Positions 27,923 through 39,090 of a DNA stretch of 64,000 bases are shown here, in pieces (position 1 is the stretch's first letter; each line of letters begins with the position of its first letter). The stretch lies in assembly GCA_016617855.1 (NCBI GenBank), contig JAECUM010009862.1, forward strand, positions 1 through 64,000. The letters run 5' to 3'. The notes below the pieces were generated by a model. The model saw only the letters and a program-made list of their open reading frames with translations, searched no databases and had not been told where the DNA came from. The DNA is from Megalonaias nervosa (taxonomy: Eukaryota > Mollusca > Bivalvia > Unionida > Unionidae). A program made the translations under genes and the position numbers.

Positions 27923-28207
27923 ATCCTACAACAACATCCGCTGTAGTAAAAGACCGTACAACCAATTCCATTGAAATGGAAATTGAACTCCCCAGAAATG
28001 CTACTGCTGTGAAGTTTCAGATCACATGGACGCTCACCGAGGAAAGAGAAAGGTCAATTTCCACTGTAGAAATTGTTTCCCAAGGCACTAGAACAATGTA
28101 TGTCTTGAACGGGATGATGGCTGGATCCTGCCTTGATATTAACATTGTTCCCTTCAATAAGAACAATACAAACGACACTAACATTTTATTAAATAACAGT
28201 TGCTTTG
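27923..28207 (+). CDS. FN3 exon (285 nt)
   Basis: The exon follows TTCGCTTTTTAAG and ends at GTGAGT (28208), phase 1-1, 95 codons. It reads PTTTSAVVKDRTTNSIEME, then FQITWTLTEE (FN3 tryptophan), then MYVLNGMMAGSCLDINIVPF, which is the Leu-x-x-Gly-x-x-x-x-Ile turn of FN3 domains. It has two cysteines instead of the array's four. It has the same strand and phase as the array exons 20 kb upstream, so it plausibly belongs to the same gene. A (TA)n-(AG)n-(ACAG)n tract starts 33 bp after the donor. Confidence 0.8.
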
Positions 28208-28237
28208 GTGAGTGCTGCTATTTATTAATCGTATTGT

Positions 28238-28384
<147 letters not shown>

Positions 28385-28895
28385 GAAGATGGCTCTCAAG
28401 CTTGATACATTATACATTTATTGTATTTCAAAGTTTGTATCCAGGCTAAGTAATTTCTTTTCTTTTGATTGTTTGAGGTCTTTGCCTAAACAATTAATGT
28501 TTCATATCTTAAAAATATTTAACAATCTGTATAGTCCAAATTAGGCTTGTATATTAATATCCAAGTAAATACGTATTGTAGTGCTGTAACGTAAACAAAA
28601 CGTGATCTCTTATCTTTTGAAGACTTAATGAGCGTTTACTGCAAATAGTTTCTTGTCTCTGTTTCAATATGAAATCACATGTCTGTCATTTCAAGAAACA
28701 ACAATAATTTTGCTTACATACTCATTATCTATAACAATAACAGCTGCAAATTATACAAAATGGGTATCAGAAAATATTGTTCAGAAGTAATCTTGGTTTT
28801 CAAATTTCAAAACGATATCAAGTGAATATCTTAAGCAATAAAGTGATGAAAGGTTACTTGACTACGGACTTCTTCTTCTTCTTATATATCTTAAG

Positions 28896-28897
<2 letters not shown>

Positions 28898-28942
<45 letters not shown>
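28898..28942. repeat. (ATT)n microsatellite at a splice acceptor
   Basis: About 15 ATT units end three bases before the AG of the next FN3 exon, so the repeat occupies the place of the polypyrimidine tract. Confidence 0.95.
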
Positions 28943-28943
<1 letters not shown>

Positions 28944-28945
28944 AG

Positions 28946-29239
28946 TTCCGTCGCAACCCAAAGGCTATAAGATTAAACTGCGAACATCGACTGCAGTTTC
29001 GATACTCTGGGAAAATGGAGAGGGAACAAGACGCAAATCTAAGATTGTATATAATTGCGTAAGCCCAAATAGCAATATGGATAGGAATGTTGTACATGTA
29101 GATTACTCTAGCGGAAGCGAATACACGTTTTCCAACCTGGACCCTGGAACAAAATGCAACATCTCCATAGTAGCAGTTGCAGGAGACGCAAGAACTGAAA
29201 GCGAACCCCTTCACGGAAATATTTCAACCAACGAAACAG
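28946..29239 (+). CDS. FN3 exon (294 nt)
   Basis: The exon follows the ATTATTACAG acceptor and ends at GTATCT (29240), phase 1-1, 98 codons. It starts VPSQPKGYKIKLRTSTAVSI, then has LWENGEG (FN3 tryptophan), YNCVS, and FSNLDPGTKCNISIVAVAG, which is the classic FN3 Leu-x-Pro-Gly-Thr turn followed by the alternating hydrophobic F strand. Two cysteines and several sequons suggest an extracellular domain. The GTATCT donor is weaker than GTRAGT. Confidence 0.85.
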
Positions 29240-30259
29240 GTATCTGATCATTCAAAATCAAAGATTGAATCTACTGTTGTGTACGTGGTGTGCTGTTATT
29301 AATAGTATGATGGAGGGAATTAGAATATTAGAATATATTTATCTAGGCAATAATTTAAACTATTTTATTATTGTTTTGAAATATACTCGTAGATTATATC
29401 CTGTAGAATAGTAGCTTAAAGTAGTTACTTTTAGACTACTACATATTTGCCATTAGTAGTAGTAGTAGTGGTAGTAGTTAGTATTCTATCCATGAATAGT
29501 AACTATTCTTGCAATTGGCACAATATGTAGTTTTTCTGCTACTTTTTCGTTTCTCGAATTATGAATTTCAAGTCTAAGTATCGTATTCAGAGTCTGATGT
29601 CAAGGAGGTCCAGCTAACCATTCGAATTATAATATCTGTAGAAATTTGATATCTTTATAGTATGAACCTCAAAATGTGCCTTACATTATAATGTTGTTGT
29701 CACTGATTATTTGTATGTGCCTTCATCTCTATTAAAATGGTTATTATTTCGACTTGGACTGTAATATAGCGTTTCAAACTACCTTTGGTAGACAAGAATG
29801 CATCCATTTGTATATTGGTCATTCCGAGATTTCATTATTCCCTATGTAATTTAGACTAAACATTTGGTTTATTATTTACATTGTAGGCTACATTAACATT
29901 TAGAGATTACATCTGCGGCTGACGCAATACGCAATTGTTACACTTTGCAGCTCAAAAGCGGAAGCAAGATTAACACGCTATTGATAGAATCCAATTTCAA
30001 AATCATATATTAGCTGATCATAAACGTTTTGTCCATTCAATACTTGAATTCGATCTTTATAGCGATGGAACATTTTCCTCTTCATATTTTACAAGGCTTG
30101 GATTAGGATGTTTCTTCTATAGTCGTACTAACCCTGTTTTATTCATCAAACAAGTTTGCTAGGACGTCATTGAACTAATAACAATTTATCTTCATTGTTC
30201 TCTTTCAATTTTGAAAGAAAAGAAATGGGCATTATTTACATACAGGATGTTTCTTACAG
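29240..30259. other. Intron; no other content recognised
   Basis: AT-rich intron between FN3 exons; a short TAG-type trinucleotide run lies at about 29455-29480. Confidence 0.6.
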
Positions 30260-30471
30260 CTCCGGAGAATGTTTCAGATTTTCGTGTCATTAATGCTGCT
30301 GTTGACAGAATTTGGCTTCAATGGTCACCTCCAAAGAAAAAGAATGGCCTAGTTAGACAATATATCTTACTAGTAAAGGAAAATGAAGACTACTGCGTCA
30401 AAAATAATTATTATATCGGTTCCTATTACTTCTTCACAACGGAGACTGAAGTGGAAGACTATCCTTGTAAG
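30260..30471 (+). CDS. FN3 domain, first-half exon
   Basis: The exon follows TTTCTTACAG and ends at GTATGA (30472). It starts in phase 1 and ends in phase 0. It reads PENVSDFRVINAAVDRIWLQ with WSPPKKKNGLVRQYILLVKE: the strong FN3 W-x-x-P-x-x-x-N-G-x-x-x-x-Y pattern typical of receptor phosphatases and cell-adhesion receptors. The domain is completed by the phase 0 exon at 31118. A (GA)n tract begins inside the donor region. The paralogous minus-strand exon 58690-58844 has the same phase 1-0 structure. Confidence 0.85.
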
Positions 30472-30472
30472 G

Positions 30473-30475
<3 letters not shown>

Positions 30476-30529
<54 letters not shown>
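30476..30529. repeat. (GA)n microsatellite at a splice donor
   Basis: The repeat starts within the donor GTATGAGAGAG, immediately after the 30260-30471 exon. Confidence 0.96.
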
Positions 30530-30532
<3 letters not shown>

Positions 30533-31117
30533 AATTATTTGAACGAGTGCTGTACTGATTCATTTATCTGAGTGATTGCAGAACACACAAAGAATCAAGG
30601 TACGTGTGATGTTATTCACAGATATGCTAAGATAAAAGAACAGAAAGCAATTTAATTATTTACTTCACAACTTAGTCACCTTATTTGTGGTCGATTTGTT
30701 TTATAAATCTCGTTCCTCAAATAAGATAAAGTTCCAAACTTCCAGCGTCTTTCAACTCTGCGGATGAATCTTGCTCAGTTTTATATAAAAATGGCTGTTT
30801 ATTTTTCCTCGCCTAAGCACCTAAAAGCGGGAGGGTTAGTAAGATACCATATAGTTCGCAATATGTGTAAGTATATTTCAACATGAATGGTTGATTCATG
30901 AAATAAATAACTGTGACAATATTCATCTTTTAATTATTATATTAATGATTTCTAACATCTATCACTATTTTATATTTTCGGTAGTTAAACTAGTATAGTT
31001 CAATCAATACAGATGTGATATATATGTACCATGATGACATTATATGCTTGTAATCTACAGTTAACATTGCGTAATATATTCTTTCTTGCACTCAATTATT
31101 TTTATAAATAATTGCAG

Positions 31118-31295
31118 AACTCGCGGTATTCCATACAAACTATGAACTGCAATAGATCAGTTTCAATGAACAAGACAGATGACTCAATATATGTGGATCA
31201 ACTGAAACCATATGTAAATTATACATTTGAACTGATGGCATATACGTCTTGTCTTGGGGACACAGTATCTCTTACAAAATCGACATCGGCTTCTG
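31118..31295 (+). CDS. FN3 domain, second-half exon
   Basis: The exon follows AATAATTGCAG and ends at GTAAGT (31296), a consensus donor. It starts in phase 0, matching the end of 30260-30471, and ends in phase 1. It reads NSRYSIQTMNCNRSVSMNKT, then IYVDQLKPYVNYTFELMAYT, the Leu-x-Pro-x-x-x-Tyr-x-Phe turn and F strand of FN3, then SCLGDTVSL. Sequons NRS, NKT and NYT support an extracellular location. Confidence 0.85.
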
Positions 31296-31422
31296 GTAAG
31301 TCTCTATTATATTATCAACCTTATGTTTTCTTTTATTGTTACTGGTTCCTTTCATATAACCTGACAGTTTGCCCATTCATACACCGACAATATAGCATTT
31401 GGATATCAACGTTTTAACCTAT

Positions 31423-31448
31423 ACTACTACTACTACTACTACTACTAC

Positions 31449-31483
<35 letters not shown>

Positions 31484-31503
31484 TATTATTATTATTATTA
31501 TTT
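31423..31503. repeat. (TAC)n-(TAA)n-(ATT)n trinucleotide tract
   Basis: Three related trinucleotide blocks in a row, 128 bp after the 31295 exon end; TAA and ATT blocks could pair. Confidence 0.93.
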
Positions 31504-31899
31504 TATTTAAGCTCTTTATTCCTTTGCTGATGAAAACTGTCAGAAAAAGTAAAGTCATACACGATGTCAAGACATATGTAACGGCTCAAGAGATTTACAG
31601 AATAAGAAACTGGTTAGATAAAAAATATGATAGTTTTTACTATATAAAATACAAGGTTGAAATAAATATAACAGCCAGGCACACGCGATCAATGTATTGA
31701 AAGTGACAATGAAGTTGAAAACTTAACATGACGAAAAGAACGACTATTTGTTATGTACTAAGACAATGAGATCTAACTTGAAAATACTTTACATATTAAC
31801 TATAAATGTGCCGGTAATTAAGTATCTTTTATCGAAATAATTTCAATGACTTCTTTACCCAGATAGGCTTTATGAATTGCACTGGTTACTTGCAGTTCC

Positions 31900-32600
31900 C
31901 TACCCTTCTCCGATGATCCAAACATCTTGCAATCATATACTAATCTACAGAGTTTATTTCGAGACTCTGACCGTTAATTGAAATGCTGCTTTGGTATCAC
32001 ATCTCTTTGGGATATCCCAAATCAGTTTAAGTTTTCCTTCTGCCGTATCTCCGATTTATTCATGCACCTCTTGAAAATCTGCAAATTATCAGTTTGTTTG
32101 CATTTGTATAAATTCTGCCCAGTCCATGTATTATTCTAATATCTTCCGGTTCAATGTGCATTGTCAGTTTATTTATACAAATACACATTACCTTGCCCGT
32201 ACTATTTTGTCCTAGTTTTTCTCATCCAAGTTATCCTATCTCTTCTCCAGCAAAGCATTCGTAACACGTATTCCCTTATTTCCCTCTTTGATTGTTATTT
32301 TAATTTTTTTCCTCGGACTTATGTATTCTTTACGGTAAGGACCCAGTTTCCTGCCTCACTTCAAATATCTCTTCAAGTAAATTTCCAAGTCATTCCGCGT
32401 ATATCCAGTCTCTTTTGGAATGTTCTATTATAATTTTTGTTCATCTTTTCAAGAGAATCATTTAGTTCAGCTCGAGTAGCACTTCTTTTTAGCTTTGCGT
32501 CTATATATTCGTTTGATGCTACTATTTTCTACAGCCTTAGTGACCGCATCTAATTTTGTATGCATCATCTTCATACTTGTTATATTTGTCTCCATTATTA
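31900..32600 (-). pseudogene. Decayed LINE ORF1-like stretch
   Basis: Minus-strand fragments in shifting frames form a colinear pattern. From about 32590 comes METNITSMKMMHTKLDAVTK, then EYIDAKLKRSATRAELNDSL, a heptad-like charged stretch. Further on (about 32160-31930) come HIEPEDIRIIHGLGRIYTNA and KLIICRF, resembling the RxHRxG-K-P-IIVRF region of LINE/L1-type nucleic-acid-binding ORF1 proteins. There are many stops. No ORF2 was recognised next to it. Confidence 0.4.
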
Positions 32601-32790
32601 AGAATTAATCAATTTGGAAAATATTAAAAAGTTAAGTATTAAAAGATTGATAAGTATAAAACAACTCATTTATTCCATAATATAACTAGTTGCACTGATA
32701 TGGTGTTATTACGCTAAAAGATGGGTCTTAGATGCAACTGATTAAGGAATAATTAGGATTTACATACTTACAAAATCCTAGCCTTGATCA

Positions 32791-32863
<73 letters not shown>

Positions 32864-35800
32864 CTCTCAAATCCTGATTAAAATGCAAAATATTTTAACT
32901 TGAGATATTTACGTCTTCTTGTTACAAAAGCAATATATTGAGGGGAACAATTATATCAACCATTAATATAGAGATATACACAATGTTAGCGGATGATTTT
33001 AATGAGTTGAAAAATAACCGATCAGATTTGCTTCGTACACTCTTAATTACTATTAACTATTTAGTTAATCTACAATTGTTGAACCAATACGAGCATTCCG
33101 GCCTCTCTCATTGAAATACCTATTTCTTTTGGGTTTTTTTCAATATTTCATCTGTCATCTGTTCAATGGCTGCTACTGCATAATTTTTATTACGTATGCT
33201 ATCAGTTATAAGAAAGCTGTTATACGAAGTTGTCAAATTTATCATCCGAATCTACTAGAAATACATTGTTGTTTCTAAAAAGCCATTTTCTGTTATAAGA
33301 CTTATCATATAATAATTGCCGAGAGGCAATTACAATTAAATATTATAAAAATAATATTTTGTTTCGATTAAATATAGTGCACGCTTTGTCTTTCCACAAT
33401 TTTCCTTACCAAATAGAGCATGTTACTTTAGGTACATTTCGCAGTTAGTAGTCGGAACGAGATTTCAGACCATAGAAAATTTGAATTTGTTGCTCATGTT
33501 ATTTATTAGTTTATCAGCAGCACATTAAATATGCCTCTTTGTTATTATTGTACTAAACAGCTCCGATACAACTGCCTTTGTGCTCATTATCTGCTCTTGA
33601 TTTTAGCTTTTCCAAGTTTTCTTTAAATCACAATCTGGTTCTTTATATTTGCTTTCACACTCTTTGCTGGTCATCCGATTTTAAAAGTTATAAACCTGTT
33701 TTAATTAGTAGAATAAACATAGCATCACATCCGTAAGAAACGTATATACATTTAATCAGCATTCCTCCAAAATTGATTAAACATCTTAATAAATTACATC
33801 TCCTTTAACCGTTACAGTGAACAATAAGTACAGTGTACCTTGTACAATTAAATATTTTTGTCCTAGCTTACATATTATAACCTGCAAGTGTTGCTTAAGT
33901 TTTATACTGGGTGGGATAGCCTCGTGTGAATTAGAAACAGTTTTTTGCTTGAAAAATAAAACTATTTATATTACAGAAATATTGAGTAACCAGACCTTCT
34001 GTCTTGATTTATCTTTTGTCATCAAATATCGATGCTCATTTTTCTTATTAAACTCGTTATGTGCTCTCTGAATTTCATGGAGTAAGTTGCTCTGTCTTTC
34101 TTTCCCCTTATTAGCATTACTAAATTAAAAAATAAGCATATCTAATCCTGGTGAATACTAAGGTGTTAGCAATTGTTCACCAATTATTACTACTGATCCT
34201 GGTATAAATGATAGCAACTTTGTATACTACCAATATGAGTTTACTTTCTGCAACCGCGATCTACACATTGATAAGAAATACATCCATATCTTGTGGGCTC
34301 TAAATAACATTCTATGGAAATTGTATACATCCCTGGATTTTAATTTTAATTAAAGTATCTGATATAAATTCCGGATTGATAAAAATAGATATCCATATCT
34401 TATTAAAATGATTTTATTTTATTGTACAAGTAGGAGTATTCAAATAACTTAAAGCTAATATAGTTCCCAAGAGACTTTTAAATTCATAAAGAAAAATATC
34501 GTAATTTCCATCATTTACTTTTGTTTTATCACATTTGTCACCAATTGCTATGTTTCATTCTTTTAATTCAGTTAAACTATCTACCACTTTCGGAGTTCTT
34601 CTACATAACGTAATCTTTTAAAATTGTCTCTAGCGCTTTCAAGTGAGCTGATATCATCTACCCCGACTCTAATAACTTCTGTCCTTTGTGATTAATTAAA
34701 AGTTAACATATACAAGGTATGTATTTGTACTTGCATCATAAAATCGTGAAATGTACTTATTATATTCATATATCCGTTTTTCTTAACTATCAATTTCAGT
34801 TACACTCTTGTCGGCTTCCTCATTCCCTGATTTAATATCTTTCACACTTTTATCCTCAAGTGTCTCTCTTATTTGACCGATGTGAATATCAATACTTCTT
34901 TGTACAAACTATATAGTAGATGAATCAGATAATTTTACTGGCAGTCTTATATATATGATATCTTGTTTATTTATGTTTAGTTTACTAGTTATTGACGTAT
35001 CTAGATCCTTAATCTTACCGTATATCCATGCGGTTTTGGAAATCTAAACACTAGAACCTCTTAAAGAGAATAACAAATAGTGTTTGGTTAGATCTACCCT
35101 GTCTGTTTCATTCTTTTATTCTACAATGTTTAGTTGTTGAGGTCCTATTGTTCAATTTTTACAACTTTTTTTATTCGTTTGCGCTGCATAATAATTACTC
35201 GCATTATTTAACATGAAAACAATAATTAATTTTCAAAAACCTGGAGATTAACTTTATAAACCTTGATAATAAACCTGACCATTTTATTTTAATTGCATAT
35301 AACTCTACGGGAATGTGTTTAATATGACAATTGTATTCAGCAAAATGTAATAGAGCATCGTCGGATTCATAAGTAGCCGCTACTGTTTATGGTGTTATGC
35401 TACAAGAAAGTTAATCCCAGTAACATTTTAACTGTGATATTTTACCGTGTTCAAATCTAGAATGAGCATCCGGCTACTTTTCTTTATTAACCATAACATC
35501 AACGTTTTCCCTATTCGTTAATAGATTTTTATTACTCAGATCTAAATAACGTGTCATTTACTTACATCTAATCCTGTCTTAATTCAAATTGACCTTATTC
35601 TGAAAAGCATCTATCACTGTTTATTGACTTCCCCTGTAACTGTCAAAGACTAATAGAATCTATGTTGGACTTTGGACCGAGACAAGGAAATCCAAGTCAA
35701 GGGGATATATTATTTGTCTCACAACGAGACTATGCCCACACAATTTTTCCAACAAAATTTAAATAACCCAGCACCCTTGCAATTTAGTTAGCAGATTCAA

Positions 35801-36649
35801 AACACAATATTCATCAGGACCTATTATTGCTACCCACTCTATACAAAGGTCATCGGGTTTTGTACTCTTTTATGAAAATCTGAATAACTATCTAAGTGGA
35901 ATGCCGCTCTTAGATAAGGAAAGAAAATCAAGAAAAAATTATAATTGTTATATGTTGGAAGCATTGCGCAATGAGCTTTCGAGCCAGTTGCTTTTGTTTA
36001 TACTGCGCATTAACACGAATATGTTAATGAGAGCAATGGGTTGACCTGTCAACCCTGAGTACACACGTTCTACGCATGACAAAAAAGAAACATAAAAACA
36101 TTTGATATTATTACAGTATTATCACATTTAATCGATGGATGTCATATGAAATTGAAAATAAATGCTTATTACCTTTAATACGGTTAAGTTTTAACTTTCA
36201 TCATTTCTAATCTGGAAAACGTTCTAAGGTAGGCAACCGTACGGTACCGTACAGTACAGTATACCTACTGCTTACAGTTCTAACGAAGTGTATAGTGACA
36301 TCACGAAATGTTTAATTCACAACTTTGTTGGAAATGTATATTTTCTGTCCTGGAAATATGGCAAGTATTGCTATCACTAATGCAATGATACGCTACATGG
36401 AAACATTTCTGTGGAATAGCATGTGGACTGATGAATGAACCATTCTTCAGGAGTTATCATTTGCAATAGCATTATCACATTTGATTCACTGGGGAATTTG
36501 TGAGTTTTTGACAAAGTTAGAAGAACCCAGTTTGACATAACACATTTCTGGTTTTTGCAAGTTTTGCAGTAGCACTTGAGAGAATTTGGTTTTGTGTGGC
36601 CAGTGATGTGTATTGCCTGTTTGTCTGGAGCTCTATCAAATAGCTCGAC

Positions 36650-36652
<3 letters not shown>
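32601..36652. other. No recognised gene; possible ancient minus-strand coding relics
   Basis: Apart from (TA)n at 32792-32860, the stretch is AT-rich without microsatellites. The minus strand at about 35040-34790 gives interrupted frames (for example DLDTSITSKLNINKQDIIYI) that look like decayed coding sequence, but no family was recognised. Confidence 0.3.
32792..32860. repeat. (TA)n microsatellite
   Basis: 69 bp of uninterrupted TA repeats. Confidence 0.97.

Positions 36653-36726
<74 letters not shown>
36653..36726. repeat. (TG)n microsatellite
   Basis: 74 bp of TG repeats; the Cys-Val ORFs across it are artefacts. Confidence 0.97.
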
Positions 36727-36730
<4 letters not shown>

Positions 36731-37659
36731 TTTTGTATGTTGTTATCGAAACTGGAGAGACCTTAAGTTGCTTTATGAGTGAATTTGCTTTTGTTATTTA
36801 TCTGTTGTCGGATTTTATAACATATCCGTCAGGCACAGCGGAAGACATCAAGGATGTTTTTCTTAAAAGTAGTTCCTAGCGCGTGGACACTATGACTCAG
36901 ACGACAGGTCTGAGATAACCAGACAGAGATAGGAAAAGTAAAGATATCAAAACAGGTAGATTTCTCTATTGCATGGGTGAAATATAGCTTACCCATCGTC
37001 CCCTTTTACGGTCAGTGATATAAAGATTTGGATAATGATCCAACTTGTAATGAAGTTCAACATCAGAGATCTCTATAAAGCTTTGAAGAAAAGAGTCCAG
37101 TCTTATTCGTTTATTATAAAGATAATACCACCAACATGATAACAGATTACAACCACCACCAATATTGTTTTCTCGCTGAAGGTTCACGCTAATCTTCCAT
37201 AGCATACAATATAACAAAATGTATTACATAACAGCCAGCTTTGTCTTCTCTTCAAGATAATATCATTGAACCATGGTGAGGACCCTAATAAAATCTTTCA
37301 TACGTGTTTATGAACTTAATTTAGATCCTTTCTAACTTTATTTTGGTTTCGTTTTATGGAAAATTGATATGCGGTAACGAATGTCACTTCCATTAAATAG
37401 AAAAGATAATTACAATCTAATACGAACATAGAATTTTTATACATCCCGGCCTCGATGTTTTTGTGTAGGATGACAAAGTAAACAGGTGTGATTTACCCGG
37501 TTTCAGATTAGTAACCTGCACTAAACGAACGAGCAATTTCTTTCAAATGCAAATTTTTCAGAAAATACAACATACCCTCTGCCGTCTTCTGTTTCAAGCG
37601 ACACACATTACATTAAATTGTCCAGCAAAACCCACAAAAACGACTAGAAAAAAAGACAA

Positions 37660-37800
37660 TTATAAAGCTGGCTGAGCCCAATCAGTCCAGAAATGTTCTT
37701 GTGCATATCTGATGGAAACTAATATAATTGTATTGCATACATGTTTACATAATGTGTTCCCCACCCCTGGGTTACTGCTACAGTGCGAATAGGACATCTG
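37660..37800 (+). repeat. SINE-tail-like fragment
   Basis: GCTGAGCCCAATCAGTCCAGAAATG followed by GTGCGAATAGGACATCTGATG resembles the end of the element at 38820-39090 (GAGCCAAACCAATCCAGAATG ... GTATGAATAGGACACTTGCATG). It is probably the 3' part of the same SINE family. The 37783-38013 ORF has no domain. Confidence 0.4.
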
Positions 37801-37983
37801 ATGGTTGTTGAATTCCTGAAATTTCAGGAAACAATGGTAATTCTTTCAGTCACCATCGCCATAACCAGAATAATGCTTAGATTCTATAACCAATTTCAAC
37901 AGACAGAACGGAAAGTGCTATCCATGGATTCTATAGAAGAATACTTGATAATAGTAGGCAGAATTAATATTTTATTACAAACA

Positions 37984-38280
37984 ATACTATCATACAGGTT
38001 AGAGAATTTTTAATTCGTACTCTACGGAGATTCGAACCCAGGTCCGCGGGTAAACGGCACATATCGCCTTGCCTGCACACACGAGCCCATATTCCCTCAT
38101 GACTAAGCACACATCAACACAAAATGATGCTACTCAATCAGTGTGATATGCACTCCTGCGTAGCAGACACACTCGCATGACGACCAAGCAGGCAAGGCGA
38201 TAGAAGCCGTTTACCCGCGGACCTGGGTTCGAATCTCCGTAGAGTACGAATTAAAACTTCTCTAACCTGTATGATAGTAT
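37984..38280. repeat. Inverted pair of tRNA-Ser-like sequences (fold-back)
   Basis: Arms of about 90 bp (37984-38076 and 38189-38280) are inverted copies. Read on the plus strand, the right arm shows AAGGCGATAGA (like the D-arm part of tRNA-Ser) and, 32 bases later, GGGTTCGAATCTCC, a good Pol III B box. The left arm has the same on the minus strand. About 110 bp separates them. Two oppositely inserted tRNA-derived SINE heads, or one fold-back element, would explain this. It is not an intact tRNA gene. Confidence 0.65.
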
Positions 38281-38294
38281 ATTATTTATTAAAA

Positions 38295-38295
<1 letters not shown>

Positions 38296-38357
<62 letters not shown>

Positions 38358-38409
38358 TGTTAAGAGTTATATATATATATATGTTGTTGCTATATATATA
38401 TATATATAT
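38296..38409. repeat. (TA)n microsatellites
   Basis: TA repeats at 38296-38353, 38370-38382 and 38391-38409 with short spacers, adjacent to the fold-back. Confidence 0.95.
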
Positions 38410-38819
38410 CCATCTTTCTTTATATAACCGGCTATATTGGTGTATCTGAAAGGATAAACAATGCACGGAAATTGGTACAAGTGTCGACAAACGACAGTCG
38501 GATATTGGTAAAACATTTATTTTTATATCAAATAAACCTAATTAGCATAGAAGAAAAAATCGTTTTCATAATTAAACACTAAATTCCATTCATTGCTACT
38601 TTGTATGCATGCATGAATTAAGTAACTAAATTTGCTATTTGACCATATATGAGGAATCATGTGCTAAAAACATATTTTTGTCCTTATAAAAAGGTAGAAA
38701 CACGAGACATAGACATAATTTATTTGATTCATTTGCATCCCACTATGTTCAATAATATTGTATATGTTTGCAAAGAGTTGAATTTATATTAAGTTTTGTT
38801 TGCCTTGTTAGATAACTGC

Positions 38820-39090
38820 ACTCCTATGCAGGAATTTCGGATTCGAATTCGAGACCAGGCCCAGTAGACTGAAGTGTTTGTGTCCTTAGGCAAGACACGT
38901 TACTCTCATTGCCCAAGAAAAGTAACTAAGTCACTAGGGAAACACATCAAAGCGGATAGAGCCAAACCAATCCAGAATGTCTTTGGTTCATACTAAAAGG
39001 GCTGTACTGCGTATTTGTTAGTTTTAAGCGTTTATCTTCATCCTTGTCGTACTGTCAATAGTATGAATAGGACACTTGCATGTGGTTCGA
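38820..39090 (+). repeat. tRNA-derived SINE-like element, diverged
   Basis: It contains GGATTCGAATTCGAGACC (weak B box), then TAGGCAAGACACGTTACTCTC with ATTGCCC, and a GAGCCAAACCAATCCAGAATG tail. The GGCAAGACAC...CTC..ATTGCC core is shared with 43403-43640, so both belong to one SINE family or share a core domain. Confidence 0.5.

Noticed and set aside
36241..36265. GGTACCGTACAGTACAGTAT short palindromic string.
   Set aside because: Too short and isolated to assign a function.
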